From Zygnema cylindricum (taxonomy: Eukaryota > Streptophyta > Zygnematophyceae > Zygnematales > Zygnemataceae): a stretch of 64,000 nt of DNA. The position numbers and the translations under genes were made by a program. The notes beneath the pieces were generated by a model. That model was not told the DNA's origin, ran no database searches, and saw nothing but the letters and a program-made list of their open reading frames with translations. Numbering within the stretch: the first letter of the stretch is position 1; the number at the start of each line of letters is the position of its first letter. The stretch lies in NCBI GenBank assembly GCA_037447655.1, contig JBBHKE010000992.1, forward strand, positions 112,090 through 176,089, written 5' to 3'. Below, piece after piece: positions 35,400 to 46,934 of this stretch.

Positions 35400-36677
35400 T
35401 TGTCAAACCTGAGTATTGTAGCCGCTTATTAAATAGTGGTGTATCGCATCACGAGAAGTGGTTCATATCGCCATGTTTCGTTCTTTGGCTTTCAGTTCAG
35501 AACAAGAGCGCAGAATACCCGATGATATCATATTCGGTATGGCATGCAACAGGGTAATTACCCTGTGGGAGTCCTCTCTAATTTGGAAGGGATTTACTTT
35601 GTTGCTCACGTGGAGGAAATCGTACGATTGCTTTTGATTTGAAAGACATTATTTGAAGGGAAGTGCAATTACTAGTGATGTTGTTGTCAAAGCACGGTAC
35701 ACAATCAAACACGAGGTTTTACATACACACCTTTCTCGCGCCGAGTCTAATTACACTCGAAGCCCTCGTATGGATTTGGTAAACCTCACTGCTGTTGAGA
35801 GGAACCTTCTTGATGTGGTCCTCAAGGTTCCGATTGGGACACCCGTCTCTCTTCTCGTGGAGCCCTGCATAGATGTGTGGTGGGTTGGGGATGTCCTTCT
35901 GAGGGATGAGATTACTCCCTCTTAGACACGTCAGATCAATTTGTCTCATGTGTTGTGAAGGTCTTCGGATGTTTGGACAAGTATTTTGATTAATTCTTGC
36001 ACAATCACACGCAAAAAAATATTTTAATTTAGGGTTTTGGGAATTTCTCCACCGAGCCTTCTAGTCGCTTTTTACCTTCTAGCTCAACTCGTGGCCCTCC
36101 TCCGACAAAGCACGGTCGCTATTGATCAACATGGACAAACTTTGGGTTTATGGCCTTATCTTGTCAGGGTTGCGGTAGTCATCCATTGGTGCTTTCCTCT
36201 TTTTGTGGGTAGTCATCTTAAATAGTTTTATTTGGAGTTGATCGACACTGTCTTATTTTGCGTTGTCTTTTTTTTTTTTTTTTTTTTTGGACTTTCCCTT
36301 TTTTTTCGAAGGACTCTTGTAGCCCTCAATTTTTTTTTCCGTTTTCGACCCCCATTTGTACTCATCTGTTTTTTCTACCGCAAGTTAACTAGTTTTGCAA
36401 TAAAAGTTTCAGTTTTGAAAGGCGTGACCACGAAGTCGCGAACCCTTTGTTAAGTAAAGGCGTGTGGTCCATTGACTCAAAATTGACACGCACGCCTAAC
36501 ACCCGTTTTAAAACCCTAATTTCTTCACTTCCAAATTAGCGGATTGATCAACGTCAACCTAGCGGCAGTTGTACAATTGTCCGTACTAGATTGCGTACGT
36601 GTGAAATCGACGTAATCGGTTTGTAAGTACAGGAAGTGTTCCTTACATGTTTCCTCAGTGTCGTGAACCCTGTTAAC
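35400..36677. other. Intergenic stretch left of the large DNA transposon
   Basis: No recognised gene. The plus-strand frame 35653-35925 (90 codons, contains VERNLLDVVLKVPIGTPVSL) is not clearly low-complexity, but I cannot place it in any family. A T tract lies at 36270-36289. Confidence 0.35.
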
Positions 36678-38655
36678 TACACCGTGAATCGTTATTAGCG
36701 TATAGAAATTATTAGTGTATATAATGATTTAGTGTCATTTACGCTAATTTGTGTATCAATACCATTTAAAAAAAAATGTTTTATTGTAATTTCTCCATAA
36801 CGCTGATTTGGGTATACAGGATCCGCCGTCGTACCATATACGGTAAAATAGGTAGAAGTACAAAATTTGACAATCCGTACGACGTGGCGTCCTTCCATAA
36901 TTATATTTTGGGTTTGCGAATACACATTCATTACACCGTGCATAATTATACACTAAAATAGGTACGAGTAAAAACCGTCGAAATGTACGGGTATGTGTAC
37001 TTTCACTTAAGTTCATTCGTGACTCTAGTAAACGTTTGTTTCGCACGCGGTGAATATGATTACAGTAAAATAGGTGCGAGGACAACATATGATGAAACGT
37101 ACATTGTCGCGTCATATAGTTGATTCTATGCTTCGGGGTTGTAAAACGCAATTATCTCATAACGTTATGTAACCGTACAACTATAATACGTTCAATCATT
37201 TCAGTTTGTTATTGTGTGTAGAACGCAACTATAGCAACCAGCATTCCATGTTTACGTTTCGTTTCACATAACTTACAGTGAACCCAGCGATTGATTTAAA
37301 TATCGTTGTCGTACGCGGTGAGAACGAGCGTTGTATGACGTTAAATATGGACCCTTAACCTTAATAAGGTGCCGGGCGGCTTGCTTTATTAGAATTAATG
37401 TATTGTAATATTGGGACATAAGTGTATTAACGATACGTTTACTTAGATCAGACGTCCAACAAGCCTCTTATTAGTATCACGTTTAATTCTAATTGAATGT
37501 GTAACGAAGAAAAACCACTTATTAGGATACATGTTAATTCTAATTGGCGGTAATACGGCGACGAAAGATGATCAGTCTTCGTTGGAAGATCATCATTGGC
37601 TGTTGCCGAAAACACGTGGCATGTTTACTATCCACGCATTCCTAAAGTTGGTCAGTTTTCGTACGTGACGTTAGAACAACCGTTTTTCGGGGTTACGACG
37701 CCGCATTTTTTTTCCATCATCTTTTTGCCGTACGCACTGTAAGCTGGAGGTCTTTCCATGGCGCGGAAAACATTTCATCGACGACGTCAGTTTTGAAATA
37801 TTTTGCCAAATCGAAACATTTTTTACGTAATCCCGCTTCTATTCCCGCGTTTTTAAATATTTAAAATTTGAAAGGCATAATAAAGTTCAAAAATTGAATT
37901 TTTAACGAAATATTTAAAATGGCAAATCCCTCCATTTTTACCGCGAAAATTCACTTTCGGTTGCATCAAGTGTATTATATAAATGAATTTGTGATAGTGA
38001 AGTCGACACTATCACCACTTCTTCCTCATTTGCTTGGGTTGCCATTTTCTTCCTTTCGGCATCTCTTATTTCTTATTTTTTAGGAGATATTAAGGTTTTG
38101 AAATTATGTGGACCCTTAATAGAATTTGGGGAGCCAACCCTGCCAATAACATCAACAATCCACGCAACGCTCAGTCTGAACAAGATGAAGAAATGGAAAG
38201 GGTCGACGAGGAAATCGCATTTCCGAACGAGGAAGGGAGTGAGGCGGAAGTCGAAACCTCGGTTGACCCGGCGGCCATTGTGGAAGGGTTTTTTCCGTCC
38301 TCGGCCAATTCGAGAGGACGTGTTCCTCACAGGAAAGTTCAACATGTGTCGACTAAGGTAACACGGCTGCGAGTTATAAACTAGATGCTGAGGGATTGCG
38401 AAAATAACGGGGAGAAAGAACTCATTCCAAGGACGTTGAGGAAGTTTCCCGAGCATTTTACCGGAGTCTACAATACAAGTAATATGTTGGACCGCCTACT
38501 TTCCTTCTCAATCTACATCGTAACTTGTCATTGCCTCGCCATTAGTGCGTGTTTATTTATGTTGTCGGTTGGTATGCATTGTCTTGTTATATTTTGGTAT
38601 TACTTTCATCGTGTCCTACGATTTCCTTGTGGGGACAGCGTATTAGCGACGAAGG

Positions 38656-39012
38656 TTCTTTGTCGCGGTGTATGCGACGACATCCTGTCGTCGCTTCAAT
38701 GATGGGTTCGACAAATTCATTGAATGTATGAGGACTCCTCGTTTGGTCGAAAGTGCGAATGACGGACGACAGTGGTTCGTCGCGGTGTATGCGACGACAT
38801 CGTGTCGTCGCTTCAATGATGGGCTAGACAAATTCATTGAATGTATGAGGACTCCTCGTTTGGTCGAAAGTGCGAATGACGGACAACAGTGGTTCGTCGC
38901 AGTGTATGCGACGACATCGTGTTGTCGCTTCAATGATGGGTTCGACAAATTCATTGAATGTATGAGGACTCCTCGTTTGGTCGAAAGTGCGAATGACGGA
39001 CAACAGTGGTTC
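38656..39012 (+). repeat. 117-bp tandem array with a palindrome in each unit
   Basis: Three units of 117 bp (CGC(A/G)GTG marks at 38664, 38781 and 38898, then a partial fourth at 39012). 117 bp is 39 codons, so one frame stays open across the array (VYATTSCRRFNDGFDKFIEC per unit). Each unit carries GCGACGACATCGTGTCGTCGC or a one-base variant, a hairpin with 9-bp arms. The left-hand element copy carries about one unit. Confidence 0.9.
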
Positions 39013-39348
39013 GTCGTTTCGACTAAACCACCGACGACATCAGTTCAGTCAATCCAACGCTGGTATACTTGAATATCATTCGCGGGCGTCAACGTTGTTT
39101 CGTCGATTCCATGTTAAGAAACGCGAATATATTTGAACGCTCGACGACATTGTGTCGTCGCTTGGATGTCGATTCTATAACTTCGTAGGGCCAACGGTTA
39201 AATTTTCCGTCGGTGAATAGTTGTCTAGGTTGTTATAGCACCGAGATCTAAGTAAAGATCAAACCAAAAGTGCCTCTTTTAGGTTGTTTTTTTCACCCTT
39301 AATTGTGTAACTACTTTGTTTCCCGGGAAGCGATTGTTTTTTTTCTCC

Positions 39349-40761
39349 ATGGAGGGCGGCCGACGACCATTCAAACGACTTCGCTCTGCCATTCAGCGAC
39401 GATATCGTACACGACTAAATGAAACCGAGGTAGGGGGTCATATACCTAGAGGGGAGAATTTAGTGAGGGAAAGGGAGGCGGTTATAGAACAGTTTAGGGA
39501 AGAAAGGGAGATAGCGGTAGGGGAGGATATTGAAAGAGAACGTGAGGAAGGGGCGGAACTGGTCAGGGAGAAGGAAATAGAGGGGGCGGAAGAAAGGCAA
39601 AGTTTGGAAGAGGAGGCGCTTGGGCATGAGATACCGGGAGCGGAGGTGGTAGTTCGAGAGAGGGGGGCAACCGGAGGAGTATTAGGGAATAGGGTTGAAC
39701 CGGAGGAGGGTGGTGGGGAAAGGGTTGGAATGGAGTTGGTTTTGAGGGAGGGGGAGGAATCGGGTGCCGAAATAGAGGAGATGGAGGAACCGGAGGGGGT
39801 GGGGAGGGAAGGGACGGGGACGGAGAGGGTAGTAAGGAGAAGTGTGCCGGAGGGGGGGGTTCCGGATGAAGGGGTTGGAGCCGAGGAAGAAGGTGTCCGC
39901 GAAGTAGAAGGGGGTAAGGAAGAAGACCAGGAATACGACCCCTCGGGAACCGCGTCGGACGAGCCTATAGAGGACGGGGAAGAGCCTACGGAAGAGGAGG
40001 AAGTGCCGGAAGAAACCGAATCGTCGGACATTCCGGTGACGAAATACGAGGACGATCCCACAACCTCGGACGAGCAATCTTCGGAGAGCTTGGAGAGGCG
40101 CATGGAGGAAGAATATGGAGACGAAGACGAGGTTGTTGTTTTTCCCCCTTCACCGAACCGCGAAAGAGCTATCGTGGCGGTACAACCACCTCAAATTCTG
40201 GCCGACCGTCAAGTTCCCGTTCGAGAGGAAGAACCCGATTGGTTTTTTCCGCCTCCCGTCGGAGACGAGGCCATGGATGGCTTCCGACCATCGGCGGCCC
40301 ACTACATCCCGGTCGAGGAGTGGCCGGACTATTGGCGTTATGGGGAGGCTAGGCCTCTCGTACGGAATTTGAACCCGGTCCCGGAAATTCTAGACATCCC
40401 TCCGGATGTCCCCGCCCACCCAACATGGTTGTACATCGCATCGTACAACCATGCTTCAAATTTCCCTTACATTAGGCATTTTCAGCCTAATGATGAACGT
40501 TTTACATGGATTGTACGTCGACCGATCGGATTCGAAATCGATGTGCCGGAATTAGTGCGGCATTATCACCCTTGGGATCCACGGTTATTCACCATTCTAC
40601 GTCGTGCAACTCGTACTCCGGAGCTAAACGAATTTTTAGAGGCTCGAAGTGCAGTTTTACAACGCTTCCGAAATGTGCAAGTAGGCGTACGTACCTTTGG
40701 GAAATTCCGAGGGTCCCACATGTCGATGAGCCCCCTCCACCGCCGCAATTGGAGCAATTGA
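39349..40761 (+). CDS. Acidic, coiled-coil-prone accessory ORF inside the transposase intron
   Basis: This frame is open for 470 codons from the ATG at 39349 (context ctccATGg; an upstream ATG at 39316 adds 11 residues). The start is basic (RPFKRLRSAIQRRYRTR), a candidate nuclear signal. The middle is Glu/Gly-rich with long charged stretches. The last 170 residues are ordinary in composition and Trp/Tyr/Pro-rich (EEWPDYWRYGEARP, HPTWLYIASYNHASNFPYIR). Beyond about 40690 the neighbouring frame reads PPPPPQLEQLRNEVENLNRR to a TGA at 40877 with one internal TAA. It looks like the true coiled-coil tail after a one-base frameshift. It lies on the transposase strand within its first intron. No family is recognised. 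It may be an element-encoded DNA- or protein-binding partner, which is inference from position only. Confidence 0.5.
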   Translation: MEGGRRPFKRLRSAIQRRYRTRLNETEVGGHIPRGENLVREREAVIEQFREEREIAVGEDIEREREEGAELVREKEIEGAEERQSLEEEALGHEIPGAEVVVRERGATGGVLGNRVEPEEGGGERVGMELVLREGEESGAEIEEMEEPEGVGREGTGTERVVRRSVPEGGVPDEGVGAEEEGVREVEGGKEEDQEYDPSGTASDEPIEDGEEPTEEEEVPEETESSDIPVTKYEDDPTTSDEQSSESLERRMEEEYGDEDEVVVFPPSPNRERAIVAVQPPQILADRQVPVREEEPDWFFPPPVGDEAMDGFRPSAAHYIPVEEWPDYWRYGEARPLVRNLNPVPEILDIPPDVPAHPTWLYIASYNHASNFPYIRHFQPNDERFTWIVRRPIGFEIDVPELVRHYHPWDPRLFTILRRATRTPELNEFLEARSAVLQRFRNVQVGVRTFGKFRGSHMSMSPLHRRNWSN

Positions 40762-41110
40762 GGAATGAAGTTGAAAATCTCAATCGGCGGGTCGAGGCTC
40801 AAGAATCAGCGATGAGAGAGGTTCGTCGCTAAATTAATAATCTCACGCGAGAGCTTGCAGGAATTAGGCGTCGTTGATGCGAGATGATGAAGGTCAATTT
40901 CATGGCCTTCATTCGACAGAGAGGTATCCCGATTCCTCCCTCACCCTACATTGCATATCCCAATGTTTTGTTTGTTTTTTATTTTTTCCATACGTGTATA
41001 AATTTAATATATCTCTTACATTTTCTAGTCTAGTGAATTTCAATTTAACTTTAACTCTTACCTTTGGATTTGCTGATTTCGGCATTGTGTTTGATAGTTC
41101 TCATTCCCGG

Positions 41111-41265
41111 TTTAGCGACGAGACAGGGTCGTTGCTGAACTGTCGAATTTTCATTGGTGGTAGGCAAACGACTACGTTTGTTTACGAAAAAAATTGTCAA
41201 TTCGTTGATTTAACGACGACTTTCTGTCCTCGTTGAATCAACGAGAGTAGCACTTCGTCGCTAAA
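41111..41265. repeat. Inverted TTTAGCGACGA / TCGTCGCTAAA pair
   Basis: Perfect 11-bp arms at 41111-41121 and 41255-41265. Further GTCGTTG and CAACGA motifs lie between them. These share the CGACGA core with the 117-bp array and with the palindrome at 43624. Confidence 0.7.
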
Positions 41266-43153
41266 TATTCCCGCATCTCTTTACTGTCACTTTAATTTGC
41301 TATATTGCTTACCATTCTGACTAATGAAGTGACACACATAATGAAACTCATTTAATCTTTTACATTGTGTATTGTGAACAGAGTATCAAAAGGCCAAGCG
41401 ATGGTGGATAGAGAGGAGGAATACGCTTGACGGAATACGAGAGACAACCCGGACATTCTCTTCTTCTAGTTTCAGGAGGAGATCGGTGGCGGTTACTAAG
41501 GCTTTGCCGAGACGAGGAAGGAAGGAAGCCGCTTGGGTGACAGTTATACACGAAGAGTTACTTTCCGATTTTGAACGTTTTAAGAAAGCGGGTATGAAGA
41601 TGTCCACCACAATTCTCGGGGACATTGCTGGGGGCATTATAAGAGAAAGGAGGAAAGAGTACGGACCGGAATGGTTTAACAAGGACGGGTCCGAAATACA
41701 TCCGGTAATAAATAAAAGGTGGGTGCAAAGGTGTCAAGAGAAGCACAACATCGTTGTGCGGGCACAAAAGGGTAAACTACAGTGCTCACCCGAGAAAGAG
41801 GAATACATTGAGCGTACCGTGGCCTTCCACATGGGCGTGCTGAAGCGAGGGTTTGAATCCGGTGAGTCACTCTACATTATGAAAATATTATAATGATGGT
41901 TCCTTTTTTTGAAATGTGTTTTATTTTCGTTGTATTCCCTACTTTACGACATATACTAAAAAAGTATGAAATTTGTTTGTTTTTGTTTGCCGTTGCATGT
42001 ATACTAGGAATTTTCAATGAAGATCTAATGGATAACATGGATGAAACACACTTGATCGTCAACACCGACAATGGAAAGACTTTGGGATTTCGAGCGGATG
42101 ATGTGGTGAAATACGCCAACGTCGCGGGAGGAGGTGAATCCATGACTCTCATGGTGCGAATAACTGGTGGGGTGAATGCTCGTATCGAAAACCCGATGAT
42201 AATTTTTGCAAATCGTGGGAGGAGTTACCCAATACAAGGTTTATCGGACACCGTCCCGGGTGAGTTTTTCTCCCAAATCTAATGTTTTCATTTTTATTTT
42301 GATGTATGTTGGTCTTTGATGAAGGTCTCTCTATTTATCTCCATGTCATATTTGTGTCTAATCTTATATGTATATCTCTCTACTTCGCCCTCTCATACCT
42401 CCTCCCTCTCTCTCCCACTACAAATTTACATTATTTTCGTTCATAAGCTCTCTAACTTCTCTTATCTCAAACAATGACTCCTATTACAAGCTACCTATGG
42501 TACACGTTGGTTACTTTCCCCATAAGGCAAATTTACGCAAGCAAAATAAAAAGTTAATTTTTTCTTCTTTTTGTTGATTTTTTATATTTTCAGGTGTTTG
42601 TTATCGGACCGGTCCAAAGAGTTGGAACGATAAAACGGTGTTCCCACAGTGGTTCGAAGGGACAAGGTCTTATCAAGGGGATTGGGAAGGACGACAAAAA
42701 ATCATGTTCTTGGATAATTGTGGAGGTCATAATACGTCCGATGAGTTGGAGCGAGTCATAGAGGCCAAAAATATCGTTTTACACTATTTTCCACCTAATG
42801 CTACGCATCTTGTTCAACCGGCGGACTCTTTTGTCATATCTAAAATCAAGGACGTGTGGAGTCGTATATGGGACAGCTGGAAGGCGAAAGGAATTGAAAC
42901 CAGGCAATGGGCTAAACCTTCAAGCCGTGGATGGTCCGGAAAATTGGTGGGACCCGGTAAAGCATTTTTTCTAAAATTGGCACGGGATTCTAGCCGAGAG
43001 GTTAACGCGATGCGAGACAAAAACAGGATGAGTTATGCGCGAAAAGGAATGATTCAATGTGGCCTGTCTTTACGTGACAGACAGAGGGAAGAAGACATGC
43101 TCACACATCAATTGCAAGACATAATCACCAAGTATCGCAACCATTTCGAATGA

Positions 43154-43623
43154 GAGGTTGTGGAACCTCATTGCCCAAGGGCAAGAGAATTCCTCCGAAA
43201 TATTGAAGATGCCGACAGTCAGCAAGATAGCATTTTCAGCGAGGGAGGGATGAGCGGCAACGAGTTTTAAAGATATAATATAACTACGTATTCATTTTTT
43301 TTGTTTTAAATGTTAGTTTGAGAATGGTAGTTTAATTATAGCGGGAGTAGTAGTCATACTGCTGGCAGATTAATGTAGAGTGTCCATGAAGTTTAGTATT
43401 AATTCACTTCTTGGGAAAAAAACAAATTTTATATGTGTGTATGGTTTTATTATGGGATAATACAATTTCGGTATTTCTGAAGTTTACATGTTTGGCTTAA
43501 TGTGGAATTGGATGTATTTATAAAAATTATTATGTATTTACCTTGAGATGATGTTAATGTGGTGTTAAATATTTGAGTGTTGTATGGAATTATATATATT
43601 GCTGCATTGTACAACCTAAACTA
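43154..43623. other. Transposon interior downstream of the transposase
   Basis: AT-rich DNA that probably includes the transposase 3' untranslated region. No other feature seen. Confidence 0.4.
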
Positions 43624-43652
43624 ATCAGCGACGAGTATACTTCGTCGCTGAT
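43624..43652. repeat. Perfect 29-bp palindrome with CGACGA core
   Basis: Arms ATCAGCGACGA and TCGTCGCTGAT flank GTATACT. It lies between the transposase stop and the Ty3-type fragment, and the same half-site CGTCGCTG recurs beyond that fragment (46013-46022 and 46082-46091). Confidence 0.85.
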
Positions 43653-43689
43653 CCATCATCCATCGAGGAAGTTCATAATTTTTACATAG

Positions 43690-45990
43690 TACCGAGCGCT
43701 TAACAAGTTAACGGTCAAGAATGCGTACCCTTTACCGAGAATAGACGAATTGCTAGACCGACTTTGAGGTGCTAAATATTTCTCAAAGATAGATCTGCGG
43801 AGCGGTTATCACCAGATTAGAATTGCCGAGGAGGATGTGGAAAAGATAACATTTAGAACTCAGTATGGCCATTTCCAGTTTCGGGTAATGCCGTTCGGGT
43901 TAACCAATGCGCCGACGACTTTTATGCATCTGATGAACTTCATCTTTCGGTCATATCTGGATGCGTTTGTAATCGTCTTTCTAGACAACATCTTGGTGTA
44001 TATTGGAACGCTGGAGGATCACATGAAGCACTTACGAAAGGTCATACAAGTCCTTCGGGAAAATAGGTTGTACGCAAAGAGGAGCAAATGTGACTTCTTG
44101 AAGGAGAAAATTGATTTTTTGGGCCATGTGGTGAGCCGGGACGGAATCGCAGTGGATCCGAACAAAACAAGGGCAGTGAAAGAGTGGCCGCAACCGATGA
44201 ACATTACGGAATTACGGAACTTTCTGGGATTATGCTTCTACTATCGACGTTTTGTTGAAGGTTTCGCCAAAATCGCTACACCACTCCTGGAATTACTTAA
44301 GAATGACACGCCCTACGAGTGGAAATCGGCGCAAGGGGCAGCTTTTAACACGCTAAAGGAATGGTTGGTTACCGCCCCTGTGTTAGCTGTTCCCGACTCG
44401 GATTTACCTTGGACGATAATTACAGTCGCCAGCGATATAGCTATTGGAGCGATCCTTATGCATGATCAAGGAAAAGGCCTACAACCTATTACCTACAACA
44501 GTCGAAAAACTAAAGGCAGCGGAGCTTAACTGGGCCACCCATGAAAAAGAGACAATTGCAATAATCAATGCGCTGGAGGTTTGGAAATGTTACGTTTAAG
44601 GGAAGCGGATCACAGGTATCATGGATCACCACGCCCTGCAGTACCTACAATTACAGCCAAAATTGTCCAAGAAAACAAGTGCGCTCGATGACGTTTCTCT
44701 AGACCTTCGGGCCGGAACTTGTCATTGAATATAAGCAAGGCAAGACGAACCCGGCAGATGCGATGTCGAGAAGACCCGGAGTCGCTGCTACAATGGCGGA
44801 GCACCGATCGCAAACATCGCAGGAAGTCGATGTTAGCTTTGTGAAAGAGAACACCGCAGCGGCGGCCACAGCGTAAGATTCGAAAACTCAGCGCAATCAC
44901 CAGTACGATGCAATTGGACAAGCAATGGCTAAGTAGAATCAAGGCAGCATATGACGACGACGATACATTAAAAAAACTGATAAAACGGAAGGTATTAGTT
45001 CGGACCGCCAAATGTATGTGGCGATACCGACCAAGTCAAACAACGAGACTTTACGTACCGACAAACTAGGAGCTATGTCATTCGATAGTGAAATTAAGTC
45101 ACGATGAACCACTCAGTGGACACTTCGACCGGGAATAAACAACTGCACGTGTAGTTGAGGCGTATTATTGGCCAAACATGACTCGTGACATTGCGGAGTA
45201 TGTCCAGACGTGTGACTCTTGTAACAGAAACAAAGCCGAATCGCGTCACCAGGGTCTGTTACAACCCCTTCAGATACCATCTGTTCTTTGGGAAGCGATT
45301 TCGATGGACTTCATCGTTGCTCTCCCGTTAACCAATGAAGGTTATGACTCTATTTTCGTCGTCGTGGATTGCTTGACAATAATGGCTCATTTCTTCCACC
45401 GCCACAATGCGAGATGTAGCAGACTTATTCTTTCGGGAGATATTCCGCCATCACGGACTCCCAATGAGGATCGTCAGCGACCAAGATCGGAAATTTGTGA
45501 GTCACTTTTGGAGAGGTCTGTATGCGCTATGTGGAACGCAGCTGGCTATGTCCACAGCTTTCCACCCTCAAATGGATGGTCAAACTGAAACGGTGAATCG
45601 AACTTTGGAGGAGGTGTTACGGGCTTATTTTTCGGTGCACCAAACGGATTGGGTAAACCATCTAATAGCAATTGAGGTGGCGTACAACAGTGCGGCGCAC
45701 TCGTCCACGAATGCTACGCCATTCTCCCTCAACCGATGACAGCCCACTCTTCCCCAAAACTTATTCGTCGCGGACTGCCCTACACCGACAGCTATGGATT
45801 TTGCCACAACGTTGCAAGGGAACCTAGAAAAGGCGGCGAAGGCGCTCCAGCTGGCAAAGGATTGTCAAAAGTCGCAAGCTGACTCTCAGCGGAAGGAAAC
45901 CGTTTTTCACGTGGGTGATAGGGTTCGCCTTAATATGGCAAACCTCTCCTTACCGGGCGCCCTCTCTAGCTTTGAAACAGTTTTTGCATC
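43690..45990 (+). pseudogene. Ty3-type retrotransposon pol fragment (RT, RNase H, integrase) without LTRs
   Basis: Reverse transcriptase begins abruptly (YRALNKLTVKNAYPLPRIDE, then [30 protein letters not shown] and the catalytic region VFLDNILVY in place of YxDD-type FLDDILVY). A tether [18 protein letters not shown] and RNase H (WATHEKETIAIINALE, MDHHALQYL) follow. The integrase has the zinc finger remnant YVQTCDSCNRNK, then SMDFIVALPLT, then RIVSDQDRKFVSHFW and HPQMDGQTETVNRTL, and a C-terminal FHVGDRVRLNMANLSL. There are several frameshifts and stops. Gag, protease and LTRs are absent. Both ends are cut inside domains, so it looks like a captured or recombined fragment within the DNA transposon. 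Confidence 0.85.
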
Positions 45991-45999
45991 ATCTTCGAC

Positions 46000-46725
46000 A
46001 AAGCAGAGATTGTCTTGTCGCTGGGTGGAAATCCACCGGCGAAAGTGAATCATCATTATCTCCGACAAAGTAGACATTGCCTCGTCGCTGAATGCAAATC
46101 ATGGATTCATTGTAGCGTTGTTTGTCTGATCGCATGGCTTTACAGCTGCGAGTTTGGTTCGTCGCTGGTCCGTGAAGTTAGTTTACATATTAGGTGGATA
46201 TTATTAAAGCTTTGAACAAGTAAGAAGGTTTTTACCATGGCAAAAATATCAATTTTGACAAGGCTGAAACCATAAAAACAGGATTTAATGGTGAAAGCAA
46301 AATCTTCCATGTAGGAAAAGAAAAGTTCAAGTAATATACGCGGTGATAAGAAAGAATAATGCATATTTTCAACATATATAGATGATACACAAACGAAAAG
46401 ACACCGAGATTTAATATAATCCAATGCGAAAAAGTCATCGGTACAACATGAAAGCAAGTAAAAAAACACATTATTAATAAAAATATATATACTAAGTTGA
46501 CACTAATAAAATCATTGATTAACAACAATGGGAAAAAAATTACAAAATTTGTATATTTCACGATGATATTGTTTTCACAACGTTAAACAAAAACAAAAAT
46601 ATAAGCCTATTAATCTACAATATTCAACAAAGCTCTATGTTCTAACATAATTCTTATCGTTTCTACCTCTAGCTCGGAAATCCCTTTAAAAATAATTTAA
46701 CAATTTGATAATATTACACACACTA
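46000..46725. other. Right arm of the transposon, part 1
   Basis: Contains two TCGTCGCTG half-sites and otherwise AT-rich non-coding DNA. Open frames on the minus strand (46140-46561) are Phe/Leu/Ile-rich and lack family features. Confidence 0.4.
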
Positions 46726-46726
46726 A

Positions 46727-46930
46727 CTAATTAGCAACGATCGGTGACGACAAATACAGATCTATGCAAAGCTCCTCAAGGTTTACTCTCAAAACTTTCA
46801 TCCTGTCCAACACCTTCAAAATGATGCTTTGTTCTTCCCTAGGATCACATGTTGCCGTAGGATGCTCCCCAATACAACGGTCGTCGGATAGAAGTTGATC
46901 AAAGATGACAGTTTTACATACGAAAGAGAG
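46727..46930 (-). CDS. Possible terminal exon of unknown protein, minus strand
   Basis: The last 60 codons of a minus-strand frame ending at 46727 have normal composition (DRCIGEHPTATCDPREEQSI, then LDRMKVLRVNLEELCIDLYL), unlike the Phe/Ser/Leu-rich upstream part (46931-47248), which is an A/G-rich tract read backwards. It could be a short exon within the transposon's right arm. No family is recognised and no partner exon found. Confidence 0.25.
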   Translation of the reverse strand, partial: LSFVCKTVIFDQLLSDDRCIGEHPTATCDPREEQSIILKVLDRMKVLRVNLEELCIDLYLSSPIVAN

Positions 46931-46934
46931 AGGA

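Larger units (their letters stand above)
38106..43153 (+). pseudogene. Pogo-like DDE transposase, four exons, one stop in exon 1
   Basis: Exons 38106-38478, 41382-41861, 42008-42259 and 42594-43153 (TGA) have consistent phases and GT-AG borders, giving about 554 residues. The N-terminus is acidic and Asn-rich, ending RKFPEHFTGVY. Exon 2 joins as KYQKAKRWWIERRNTL and contains a CENP-B-type helix-turn-helix candidate, NKRWVQRCQEKHNIVVR. The catalytic domain (DDE_1 type) shows MDETHLIVNTDNG, then IMFLDNCGGHNT, then YFPPNATHLVQPADSF. The presumed triad is Asp of MDETHL, Asp of FLDN and Asp of PAD, the last two 36 residues apart. Codon 93 is TAG where the left-hand copy has Trp, so this copy is probably dead unless read through. 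The first intron is 2.9 kb and holds a separate open frame. Confidence 0.82.

Noticed and set aside
38656-39012. CRISPR-like array of regularly spaced repeats.
   Set aside because: The whole 117-bp unit is repeated, with no unique spacers, and the context is a eukaryotic transposon.
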